A DNA stretch of 64,000 bases from Trichosporon coremiiforme. Taxonomy: Eukaryota > Basidiomycota > Tremellomycetes > Trichosporonales > Trichosporonaceae. The translations under genes were made by a program, and so were the position numbers. The stretch spans positions 513,067 through 577,066 of the forward strand of contig BCJJ01000012.1 in the NCBI GenBank assembly GCA_039545355.1, read 5' to 3'. Below the pieces are notes generated by a model. It saw only the letters and a program-made list of their open reading frames with translations. It was not told the origin of the DNA and did not search any database. Position 1 is the first letter of the stretch, and each line of letters opens with the position of its first letter. This document shows, one piece after another, positions 55,573-64,000 of this stretch.

Positions 55573-57303
55573 ATGGTGCTGCCGGGACTTGTCCGCTTTC
55601 TTTTCTTTCTCGGTGTACTCCTCGGCGTCGCCCTGGCAGCGGCACCGTCCACCTCCGCGGACCCGCCAAAGGGCACAGCATTGGCGAAACCGCCCTATGC
55701 GCCGCTGACCGTCACGACGGCGCAGGCGCGGAGCGGCACTCTGCTTCCCTCCGGGGGCGGGCTGACTCTGAACCACACACGGCCAGCGGCACTAATCAAG
55801 CTGCCCAAGCTGCGTGCATGGTCCATGACGGTCTGGATCGCCGACCGGGGATACGACATGAGCACGCCGGACCTGCTCCCGGAATACGTCCCCGATATCC
55901 GAGTGACAACCGATCCTAGCAAGAACTTTGCCTTTGAGGAGCGGCGCAGCCTCGAGGCCCTCTCCAGCGGCGGAACACCAGGCAAGGCGAACCATGTTAA
56001 CAGAGGTGGCGACACATGGCGCCTTGCGTTCGACGACGGCTTTGCAAACTTCACGTACGGGTGGGACATGGCTGAGAACCAGTCGCTGAACGTCACGAAC
56101 GAGGACGCCGCCGAGCACCAGGTGCTCATGGGGTTCAGCCTCGCTGCCGATGCTGAGAGCACGGCGCCATCGGGCAACGTGACGGTGTACTTCCAGGTCG
56201 TGGACTTGCTCGACGCCGAACCTACGGTGCGCATCACAAGTTACCGTGCCGAAACGGGCTTCCTGGGCGATACGACCGACAGCAACGTCCTCCTGTTCTC
56301 GCCTGTGATCGAGGCGCCAGAGCTCCCTCAGCCTCAGTATCCCAACTACACACTGCCGGGGCCGTATCCTGACTGGCCACAGTTCACGCCGCACAGCGAT
56401 GCAGGGCAAGGGCCAACGGCAGGTATGTTCGGCAACTTCACAGATGGCAACTTCACGTTTGTCGTGCAGGAGACAGCGGGTGCCGACAGTCTCGTAACCC
56501 GTGCTTTGGGGAAGAGCGTCATCGCGCTCGCCCTCGCGGGAAACAACACCGTGTTCGAGGCCACGAGCTGGACGAGAATCAACCTCGCTTCCGGCTTCAG
56601 AAAGTACGCCGTGATAGATGGCCTCAAGCCCGACACGAACTACACGTTCTGGATCTACGATCGAGACCGCCTCGTCATCTACCCTCCTGCGCTGTTCCGG
56701 ACGAAGAAGTCCGGCTTCCGATGCCCCCTCATGCTCCCAACTGCCATGTGCCCTGGGATCGGATACGCGAGCCCTGTTGCCGACGTCCAAGCAGGTGGAC
56801 AGAAGTACCTCACCGACATCCCGGAGCAGTTCAGCAACGTCATCGCCGAGAACCTCGACACCTTCAGCATGTCTCTGACGGCCCAGGCGTGTGGCCGGGA
56901 CATGTACAGCTACGTCAGTACGTGTGCGGACTGCTACGACGCCTACCGCGACTGGGTGTGCCGCATGGTCCTACCCCAGTGCGCAGATGCGGACCCAGCC
57001 CCGTTCGAGAACATCACCACGCTCCCGACAGCACCGCACGTCGTGCCCCGCTCCACCGACAGCCCGCGGTCCTCGGCCATAACCTATCCGTACGAGTACA
57101 GCGAGCTCCTGCCCTGCATCGCGGTGTGCACCGAGGTTGACCGCGTGTGTCCCCAGAATCTGCAGTTCATCTGCCCGCACCGCAACTTCAACGCGAACGA
57201 GAGCTATGCCTTCGAGGGGAGGAAGAACGGCGTCAATGACGGTCAGGCTAGAAACGGGCGGCCGAGTATCGACCGGTTCGGGAACCGGTGGTGCAACGTG
57301 TAG
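55573..57303 (+). CDS. MID1: Stretch-activated Ca2+-channel component Mid1
   Basis: Regulatory subunit of the fungal high-affinity calcium system (with Cch1) at the plasma membrane and ER, 576 aa, single exon. Start chosen at MVLPGLVRFLFFLGVLLGV, which gives a signal peptide; the upstream in-frame ATG (55477) would spoil it. The lumenal part has many N-glycosylation sites (NYT, NFT, NVT). The C-terminal Cys-rich region is the family hallmark: MCPGIGYASPV, ACGRDMYSYVSTCADCYDAY, VCRMVLPQC, LPCIAVCTEVDRVCP and NRWCNV as the last residues. Length matches other basidiomycete Mid1 proteins. Confidence 0.92.
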   Translation: MVLPGLVRFLFFLGVLLGVALAAAPSTSADPPKGTALAKPPYAPLTVTTAQARSGTLLPSGGGLTLNHTRPAALIKLPKLRAWSMTVWIADRGYDMSTPDLLPEYVPDIRVTTDPSKNFAFEERRSLEALSSGGTPGKANHVNRGGDTWRLAFDDGFANFTYGWDMAENQSLNVTNEDAAEHQVLMGFSLAADAESTAPSGNVTVYFQVVDLLDAEPTVRITSYRAETGFLGDTTDSNVLLFSPVIEAPELPQPQYPNYTLPGPYPDWPQFTPHSDAGQGPTAGMFGNFTDGNFTFVVQETAGADSLVTRALGKSVIALALAGNNTVFEATSWTRINLASGFRKYAVIDGLKPDTNYTFWIYDRDRLVIYPPALFRTKKSGFRCPLMLPTAMCPGIGYASPVADVQAGGQKYLTDIPEQFSNVIAENLDTFSMSLTAQACGRDMYSYVSTCADCYDAYRDWVCRMVLPQCADADPAPFENITTLPTAPHVVPRSTDSPRSSAITYPYEYSELLPCIAVCTEVDRVCPQNLQFICPHRNFNANESYAFEGRKNGVNDGQARNGRPSIDRFGNRWCNV

Positions 57304-57441
57304 TCGAGGGAAGAGTATGATCGAGCGAGCGTTATCTCGAGAGGCAAGGAGTGAACACAGAGCATAGGGCCATGCATAGACGACGACGGCGGCCGTTGTA
57401 GATCACTTTGTACAGAATATAGACCAGGCATGATACGACCT

Positions 57442-58676
57442 TCACGCATTGCACAGTTGCGCCCACACGTTCGCCTCGTGCATCGCCTTCAGCCAGGGCT
57501 GCATCTCCTCCGGCGTGAACACGTCCTCCCACCCTCCCCGCTTGATCCACTCTTCCATGGTGAGGAACTCCTGCCTTGTCTCCAAGTCCCGGTTCGTAGT
57601 CACTGCATCAAACACAAATTCCCTCTGGAACCACGCCGAGTGTGTGGTCTGCAGTTGACGCTGCTCTTGATTTCTCTTCAGCTTGAGTTCGTGCTGCTCC
57701 ACCATCGCAGATGGAGGGAGCACTGCAGCAGCGTTGACGACAATGACGCTCTGCACACTGAAACAGACGGCTTGGATGCGAGACTGCGCCACACTGTCCT
57801 TTCCCCGCTGTAGTCGAAACCCGACATTCGGTGCTCCGCGTAGTGCTCGCATGGCGGCAGCCAAGCTTGACCGGGGCGAGACGTCCAGAAGACGATCTCG
57901 AGGGTTTGGCTGCCCGACGTCGTGAGCTCGTTCGAACCCAGGTCCGCGTGAGTGCCGCAGTTCTGGTTCTCCTTCGTGCGGTGGGAGAGCTGAGAGTAGA
58001 GGGGGCACACTTGCACGTCGGGGAGGAATGTGTAATCTTCCACTGAATGGACGTCAGAGTTGGACGACGGGAAGCCGCGGATGACGAGTTTGGTCGGGTC
58101 ATCCATGGAACGCAGCAGCTGGTCAATGTAGCCACAGTAGGTGGTCGGTTTTCCGTCGTTGTGCGAGCACGAGTTCAGCTCGAGGTTCATCACTTGCGGT
58201 TGGATAGAGGCCACGTACGGAACATCCAGTGTGCTGTATCTTGACCCGCACTTCTCCGGAGGGTGCCGCTGGACGTCGATGGGTTTCATCTGCGTGATGA
58301 TGGCCTCCTGTTCCCCTGATGACAGCTTGCTGACAGGCAGGCCAGGTCGGGATCCGTCGGAGAAAGGGTAGCCATGTTGAGCGCCTGGGTAGAAGAGCCC
58401 CAGATCGGTCACGGTTCCGTACTGGTAGGCGAAGGGTTGAGCGATGGCGCGGAAGAGCGAGTTGACGCAGAGAACGCGGCGCACGCTTGAGGGGTCCAGG
58501 TGGCTGAATATCTCGCTGAGATTTTCCACCGGGAACACCTGATTGATGTGTGAGGTTGGCAATTTGTTTTGACTGCGACGTCGATGAGAGAAGACACAGG
58601 ATGAGATAGCAGGCGAAAGATGTTCACGCTGGGTGTTCTCAACAGCGTGCGCCCCATGTTTGGTTGCCGCGCACAC
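57442..58676 (-). pseudogene. F-box family member E, dispersed, with a frameshift
   Basis: Fifth member of the F-box family found at 29-34 kb, on the opposite strand. From 58676 the frame reads VENLSEIFSHLDPSSVRRVL (F-box), IAQPFAYQYGTVTDLGLFYP and EIVFWTSRPGQAWLPPC, all matching member C. After TVWRSLASKP the frame runs into non-family sequence and a stop, while the family end continues in another frame: VIVVNAAAVLPPS, TMEEWIKRGGWEDVF and EMQPWLKAM. The switch lies between 57745 and 57795 and no in-frame intron fits. Either a one-base sequence error or a young pseudogene. Confidence 0.68.
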
Positions 58677-58689
58677 GCAGACTGCACCG

Positions 58690-59175
58690 AGCTATATCTA
58701 CATGGCTACAGTGAGCATGGCTGAAGAGCTCACACGAGAGCCGTGAGCAACAACTTCAACGCAGGTATACAGCTCGTGCCCAGATCCGGGACAGAACATG
58801 TCCAGAGGGGAAAGCAGTGGCCCCGTCACTGCGGATCATAACAAGGCCGCAGCCGACACGTGCATCTTCGATCGAGCCACACATGCCCCTTATGCAAGAC
58901 AAGGTTCGCATTGCATCAGCATCATTAGAGCGCCGGTGGCAGATGCGTACGCGTCGCTATCTGGGTGTCGGTGGGAAGCACCGCCTTGATTGCACCCTAA
59001 TGGGACTGTGGAAACCGCGGAGCAACTTGGCAAGGCAAAACGGCCTAGCGTCAGTGACACTAGGGCACGGAGCGTGAGGTGCCAAGAGCTAGCTCCGAGA
59101 TGCACGGCGACATCGCCGAGGCTATATTGGCACCATGCAGTGGGCGGCGCTACGTCTCGCTTGCTTTCGCAAGCA
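58690..59175. other. Intergenic
   Basis: About 0.5 kb between divergent genes. No open frame or structured feature recognised apart from the downstream TATA-like element. Confidence 0.5.
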
Positions 59176-59180
59176 TATAA
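59174..59180 (+). promoter_or_regulatory. TATA-like box of the aspartic protease gene
   Basis: CATATAA 58 nt upstream of the start codon. Placement suits a core promoter of a regulated secreted-enzyme gene. Confidence 0.5.
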
Positions 59181-59237
59181 GACATACTGTGGGTACCTGC
59201 CGCTGCTGCCCGGCCGTTCACCCCCCATGGACCGACC

Positions 59238-60640
59238 ATGTACAGTGCGGTTTTCCTTGCCACGTTTGCCATCCTCTCTCTCGCGGCGCCGACAGAGAGT
59301 TCTCGTGGCGTCACACTCCCTCTCCGCCGGCACGATCATCCCCGCCCCGAACCTCCTTCAGCCCACCACGCCCTCCTCGAAGCCCTCATAAGGACGGCTC
59401 GGGGCCACCAACGCCGTGCCCTCGAGTCCGAACTCTCAGCCTTCGTGGAACGAAACAGTGGCACCGTATCGAACACTCCAGCCAAGAACTGGGGCTACGT
59501 GTACACTGTCCCAGTATCCTTCGGAACTCCGCCCGAAAAACACGAAGTCATCTTCGACACTGGCTCCGATGCGCTTTGGGTTTGGGGCGCGCCGCCTTAT
59601 TGCAACACTTCGGCGTGCACAGCCGTGCCGGGGTACGATCAGAGCAAGAGTACGACTGGTGGGAAGGCCGAGTACGAGCGCGAGTTGAGCGTGGCATACT
59701 CTGATGCGAGTGAGGCCGAGGGCGAGTTCGTGCGGGACGTAGTTGGCATCGGGCCCATCTCCTTCCCGTATGATTTCGGTGAGTACAGTACCCGCCCTTA
59801 CACATTGCATCTCTCCCCAGCGGTGAGCCCCGCTGATGCACAGGACTCGCCAAGACTGCCAACATGCAATACTGGGTCAACACGACCACAGTCGGCATAA
59901 TGGGCGCGCAAAGAGTAGCCGTGAAGAGCGGAGACAAGCCGTGGGAGGTTGTCACGGACGAGAAGGCGGATGTGTGGTGGGTCGAGGGATGGAAGAAGGG
60001 CCACCTCGCCGAGAATGTGATCGGCGTCGAGATGTCCAACCCAGATCATGACGGCATCGAAGTTCAGAGGAACCAAAGCAGCCCCGGCGGAAAGTTGACA
60101 ATCGGGTAAGTCTCCAGCGAGCAACAGCTACTGATGACCAGGGGTGTAGACAAACATGCCTTTGAAGGAGAGCTGCACTGGGTCCCTGTGGTTCCCTGGT
60201 CACCGCAACAGTGGAAGATCAAGCTCGACGGCGTTGCCGGTCCGAACGGCACCGTATTCCCACTTGCGAACTGCACAACTCTAATCGATACGGGAAATAC
60301 GAACGTGATCCTTCCCCAAGTCGTGCTCGACCCCGCCATTCTCGCGATCACCGGCGCTAAGCACATAGCTGAAGGGAAGAAGTACGGTATCCCGTGCAAC
60401 ACTACGGACTCCATCTCACTCGTGTATGGCGGCAAGCCGTTCAGACTGGAGCCGAGCAAGTTCCTAGGAAGGAAGTTGACTGGTCAAGGGGACGAGGGAT
60501 TGTGTTTGGCCAAGATTGACCCAAACCCCGAGGTCGATAAGGCGGGCGTCGTTGGAGAGTGGTTCTTCCATAACGTTTACCACGCTTATCGGATCGAGCC
60601 GGCCGCAGTCGGATTCGCGCCCTACAAGAAGGGAAAGTAA
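59238..60640 (+). CDS. Secreted pepsin-like aspartic protease (A1)
   Basis: Extracellular acid protease of 433 aa. Exons 59238..59778, 59844..60105 and 60142..60640 sum to 1302 nt in frame. A signal peptide (MYSAVFLATFAILSLAAP) and a basic propeptide of about 60 residues precede the catalytic lobes. The first catalytic Asp is in EVIFDTGSDALWVWG, the flap Tyr in LSVAYSDASEAEGEF. The second catalytic Asp is in TTLIDTGNTNVILP, where the usual Thr/Ser after DTG is Asn. A C-terminal VGEWFFHNVYHAYRIE and VGFAPY match the family end. No GPI tail, so secretion is likely. Such proteases are often acid- or nitrogen-regulated. Confidence 0.92.
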
Positions 60641-61013
60641 CGGCACCGAAGGCATTATGCAGAACAGATGTGGTTGCTGATGCACCGACCAGTCACATGT
60701 GCATATTAGAACAGATCCCTCAAGCCGCACAGCTGGGTGTAATGCGGAGCGCACGCAAAGCATTGCGCCGATTGCCTCTCACATCTGTCACGTCAGACAA
60801 CTTCCCCCACAACCCTTACCATCCAGTCGGTGTTCATACACTCTATCGGCCCACAAAGGTAGTTGCTGCGTGGTCCAGGAGTCTGCACCACACCCGTAAG
60901 CTTTAACGGAAGGGTGAGACAGTACAAGACGATTTTCTCGATTTTTTAGCCTTTTCGATAGCGAAGTCCTCTCAGCCAGGCCCGCGCCGATCTTCCCGTC
61001 GAACAACGACCTC
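60641..61013. other. Intergenic
   Basis: About 0.37 kb between the protease gene and the tRNA gene. No coding signal recognised. Confidence 0.5.
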
Positions 61014-61095
61014 GCTGCATTGGCCAAGCGGTACGGCGTCCGTTTCCTACTACGGTGAAAGCGGAAGATCGCGGGTTCGACCCCCGCATGCGGTT
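61014..61095 (+). tRNA. tRNA-Arg (CCU) with a 10-nt intron
   Basis: The A box (TTGGCCAAGCGG) and B box (GGGTTCGACCCC) are present with correct spacing. The acceptor stem pairs GCTGCAT with ATGCGGT (two G-U pairs). The anticodon stem TCCGT/GCGGA encloses TT-CCT-A, then a 10-nt intron (CTACGGTGAA at 61050..61059) after position 37, then A38. The T stem GCGGG/CCCGC is perfect and the variable loop has five bases. The D stem has one A-C mismatch. A T4 run (61094..61097) overlaps the 3' end and could end transcription. Isotype depends on the intron being at the standard site. Confidence 0.75.
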
Positions 61096-61412
61096 TTCAT
61101 TCCTGAGCTTCCCGAGAGCGACGAAGGAAGAGTTTTTGCACTTTCGTCTCTTTGAGAATGTTGCGGTTGAGTTCCCGATGCCACAAGCATACTCTTGAAG
61201 TCTCGAGCGGCTGATGTGTGCTCACATAGACGCATGGGGGGTTCAGAAGTTGTGTGTCTGTCTGAAGCAAGGATGCAGGACAGATGTCAGGACAGGCGTC
61301 AACAGCAGGGGGGAGGGGGGAGGTGGTGGTGGCAAAAGGCACCGTTGGTCACGTGCCTTCGACCAACTTTCGAAAAGTCGGACCGGATGTCACCTCCGCA
61401 ACATCAACAACA

Positions 61413-62724
61413 ATGAGCGTGGACGAGGTGCGGAACGGCGACGCCCACGATGCGGCCCCCGAGCTGCCCGAGCCCGAGGTTCTTCCCGTGCGCACGATGC
61501 TGGAGGAGTTCGATGTGAACGTCCTGGCACCGCTGGTCAGGTGCTCTAAGCGTGAGTTTACCGTCTTGGAAGCTACCATCCATGCTCCGTTGTCAGGGAG
61601 CGTTCGCTTTTGCAGCTCTGGACTTGTCACCATCGTAGCTAACATCAGTGCCCTTCCGACACCTGACGTCGCTGTACGAAACGCATGTGACGCACACGCC
61701 AATGATCTTGGCCGAGGAGTTCTCCCGCGCCCAAACGGCGCGTATCTCGGACTTCTCGACGAGCGCAAACGAGCGTGGCGTGTTCTGGATGGACCCATCT
61801 GTTCCCTCAACATCACTCCTTGACCTGCCCGAGCCGATCCCGACCGACCCTTCACCTTCGCTCCTGGAGCCCCTTCCGCCTCAACAGTCATGCTACGTCC
61901 AGCGTAAGGGCAACCGCCTCCCCGCCGGTCAGCCAGGCAAGGACAGCCGACTTGTCCGTGGTGCGCTCGTCGCGCAGCTCGCGAGCCCGAACGGTGCTTC
62001 GCTCGCGGACGCCACTGAGTTGCTCAGTCCATATGTCGATGGTGTGGACCTGAACTGCGGCTGTCCCCAGCAGTGGGCCTTCAAGGAGGGTATTGGATGC
62101 GCACTGCTGCGGAAACCGGAGCTGGTCGCGGATATGGTGCGCACAGTGCACGATAGGATGGGATGGGACTTCCCGATCAGCGTCAAGATCCGCATCGACC
62201 CCGAGCTGGAGCGCACGCACACCTTAGTCCGGAACGCAATCGCGGCGGGTGCAAGCTACATCACGATCCATGGACGCACGCGCCACCAGGCGTCGACGGA
62301 GGACGTGAACCTCAGCGGGATCAGGTTCGCGGTCGAGTGTGCCCGCGGCGAGGTACCCACCGTCGGAAACGGTGACATCTGGGCTCTCTCTGACGCCGTC
62401 GAGATGAGGGCCAAGACGGGCGTGAAGGGCGTCATGGCCGCTAGAGGGCTGCTTGCCAACCCCGCCCTCTTTGCCGGATACAAGCGTACCCCGAGCCACG
62501 CGGTTACGAACTTTGTGAATATTGCGACGGACTATGGGCTCATTTACAGCCTGTACCACCGCCACGTCGCGTACATGCTTGAGGAGAGGTTCAGCAAGCC
62601 CGAGAAGGTGTGGTTCAACTCGCTTGGAAGCACGGTTCAGGTCGTGGAGTATCTCCAGAGCCGAGGGCTGGACTTTGCCCAGCAGCGTGAGATCAACGAC
62701 GCCGTGATGGGGTACAGGCTCTGA
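61413..62724 (+). CDS. DUS4: tRNA-dihydrouridine synthase DUS4-type
   Basis: Flavin enzyme of 404 aa that reduces uridine to dihydrouridine at D-loop positions 20a/20b of tRNAs. Exons 61413..61551 and 61649..62724 sum to 1215 nt in frame; the 97-nt intron ends GCTAACATCAG. Motifs: VLAPLVRCSKLPFRHL (FMN site), DGVDLNCGCPQQWA with the catalytic Cys, ISVKIRI, YITIHGRTRHQ, VPTVGNGDIWA and GVMAARGLLANPALF. There is an extra Pro-rich insert of roughly 50 residues (SLLDLPEPIPTDPSPSLLEP) between the first and second strands. The Dus4 call rests on overall length and the RTRHQ motif. It lies 317 bp after a tRNA gene. Confidence 0.92.
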
Positions 62725-62900
62725 GGTGGAGTAGGAGAGCATAGAGCGCTTAGAGCTTAGAGCTAGTCTGACGTTGTAGCCTTCAGGGATGGATCTGTAC
62801 ACTAGTGGGCTGGAGTGTGCTGCGTTGACTCACTCCATGTAAGGGGTGGCGACTGACTTCCTCACTGACCACAGTCTGCTTCTCTTGACAAACATTCACC

Positions 62901-63380
62901 ATGACCCAACGTCCAACACTGATCCGCACCCTCCTCACCCACAAGCTCCCCCATCCTCTTCTCCCAGCATCCACATCATACCCCCGTACCAAGCCAACCG
63001 CCTACGCCCTCCTCCGCAGCCATCGACTCCAGTACGCCCCATCACCCACCCCAATCCTGTCTTCCATCCACCAGTCTCTCCTGCCCGTCTCCCAGCGTAC
63101 CGCACTCAAAGACCCCGACTTCTCCGACCGTCTCGCACTCCACGCCGAGAGGTGGAAGACGCCGCCGCTGAACAAAGTCGACGACGAACGCCGTCTCAGC
63201 TTCTGCCTCCACTGCACGCTCATGCCCGTCAACGAGTACTTGATCCAAACGGGACGGGAATGTTTCTGGTCCGCGGGCGCCACGCGGAAGTCAGCCCCGG
63301 TGCGCGAGTTCGAGCTGCTCGAGTGGGACGGCAAGACAATAGGAAAAAATGCTCGCAACGTTGCAGCTCCGGTCGCCTAG
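62901..63380 (+). CDS. Small unrecognised protein, possibly mitochondrial (159 aa)
   Basis: Single-exon frame with a good start context (CACCATGAC). The N-terminal ~45 residues (MTQRPTLIRTLLTHKLPHP...) are Arg/Ser/Pro-rich and lack acids, like a mitochondrial presequence. A Cys pair sits in RRLSFCLHCTLMPVNEYL and GRECFWSAGATRKS follows. No family recognised. Codon usage is like that of neighbours. Confidence 0.55.
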   Translation: MTQRPTLIRTLLTHKLPHPLLPASTSYPRTKPTAYALLRSHRLQYAPSPTPILSSIHQSLLPVSQRTALKDPDFSDRLALHAERWKTPPLNKVDDERRLSFCLHCTLMPVNEYLIQTGRECFWSAGATRKSAPVREFELLEWDGKTIGKNARNVAAPVA

Positions 63381-63800
63381 CGCTGTCCCAGCGTCACAGC
63401 TTGCAAACCTGAAGCAGGACTTGGAGAGCGGAGGTTTGATGATGGACGTTGATGGTCACGCTGTATCCGGGAAAGAGAGGAGGGAGCACTATGGCGAAGG
63501 GCGAGAGGGAAGGCGTCGCGTCAGGGCCGCATGTCATCTGGTCGATCAGGTGAGCTGAGAGTCGGTCCCAGGCTTGCTTAGCTGATGCATAGGCTCTCGC
63601 CCGCCTACTCGAGACAGACACTCAACTCGCCGTGCTCACCAACTATGAGGTGTGGGTTGTCCTCTACCGCAATGGGCAGACCTTCGACCCTCTCGACACC
63701 GGTCTTTGCGGAGGATACGGCGCGCGAAGAGTGCCTCGCTGCCAGCCCCCTCGGCATGCTCCTCGGCGTGACATACAGTGCGCTCGAACAGGCGTTATAG
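63349..63800 (+). pseudogene. Frameshifted remnant of an unrecognised gene
   Basis: A two-exon frame (MLATLQLRSPSAVPASQ...) overlaps the end of the previous gene. It reads ACHLVDQ, then a 42-nt intron (GTGAGC, CTGATGCATAG), then ALARLLETDTQLAVLTNYEV and WVVLYRNGQTFDPLDT. The next bases continue sensibly only in another frame (VFAEDTAREECLAASPLGML, then LLGVTYSALEQAL and a stop at 63800). One base has probably been gained or lost near 63700. The 5' start is uncertain. I infer a truncated, frameshifted copy of a larger protein. Confidence 0.5.
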
Positions 63801-64000
63801 CGGGTAGTCACCGCCTTCCTATCACCGCATGCGCGGATCATGGATTAGTGTGGATAACCGATAGCAAGAAAACTTTGCTGAGAACAAATGGCTGAAATGC
63901 ATGTACAAAGTTGTATACAAAGAGATAGAATCACCAAGACAATGTCGGGTTTATACGGGAGGATTAGGGTGGTCTACTGGTGTGTTGTTAGACACAATCC

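Overview
The window is nuclear DNA of a basidiomycete yeast. The RAS1 protein is nearly collinear with Cryptococcus RAS1, a CAP10-family xylosyltransferase is present, codons are GC-rich at the third position, and almost every gene is split by tiny introns ending in CTGAC/CTAAC-(few nt)-AG. This points to Tremellomycetes, most likely Trichosporonales (Trichosporon, Cutaneotrichosporon, Apiotrichum or Vanrija). The species-level placement is inference. Most models below were checked by splice signals plus reading-frame closure (total CDS divisible by three).

Layout. 0-12.6 kb: alternative oxidase running off the left edge; a 2.8 kb gene-poor stretch; a TFIIIC subunit; another gene-poor stretch; a Ser/Ala-rich GPI-type surface protein; a divergent pair of small mitochondrial-type membrane proteins; a SET-domain protein. 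12.7-26.3 kb: an alpha/beta hydrolase of about 911 aa, a gene-poor stretch, RAS1 with micro-exons, an unrecognised 303-aa gene divergent from a Dabb-domain protein, then PEX2 divergent from a T-cell-immunomodulatory-protein-like FG-GAP protein. 26.4-34.1 kb is the accessory part: an unrecognised acidic-tailed gene, a secreted ricin-B-like lectin, and a tandem array of one F-box family of which only one of four members is intact. 34.6-48.1 kb: a forkhead factor with an unusually long intron and leader, EMC10, Tudor-SN (SND1), a 2OG-Fe(II) oxygenase-like protein, and CAP10. 50.9-63.8 kb: a multi-exon RRM protein, a low-complexity protein tail-to-tail with it, the Mid1 calcium-channel subunit, a fifth (dispersed, frameshifted) F-box paralogue, a secreted aspartic protease, an intron-containing tRNA-Arg(CCU), DUS4, a small unrecognised gene and a frameshifted remnant.

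No single pathway unites the genes. Themes are secretion and ER function (EMC10, CAP10, Mid1, aspartic protease, lectin, GPI protein, FG-GAP protein), mitochondria (AOX and two small membrane proteins), tRNA biology (TFIIIC subunit, DUS4, one tRNA) and signalling (RAS1, forkhead). No transposon, CRISPR array, rDNA or virus-like segment was recognised. The most notable observations are the decaying F-box array with its private C-terminal signature, the very short introns with the branch point almost touching the 3' splice site, and several loci with apparent single frameshifts.
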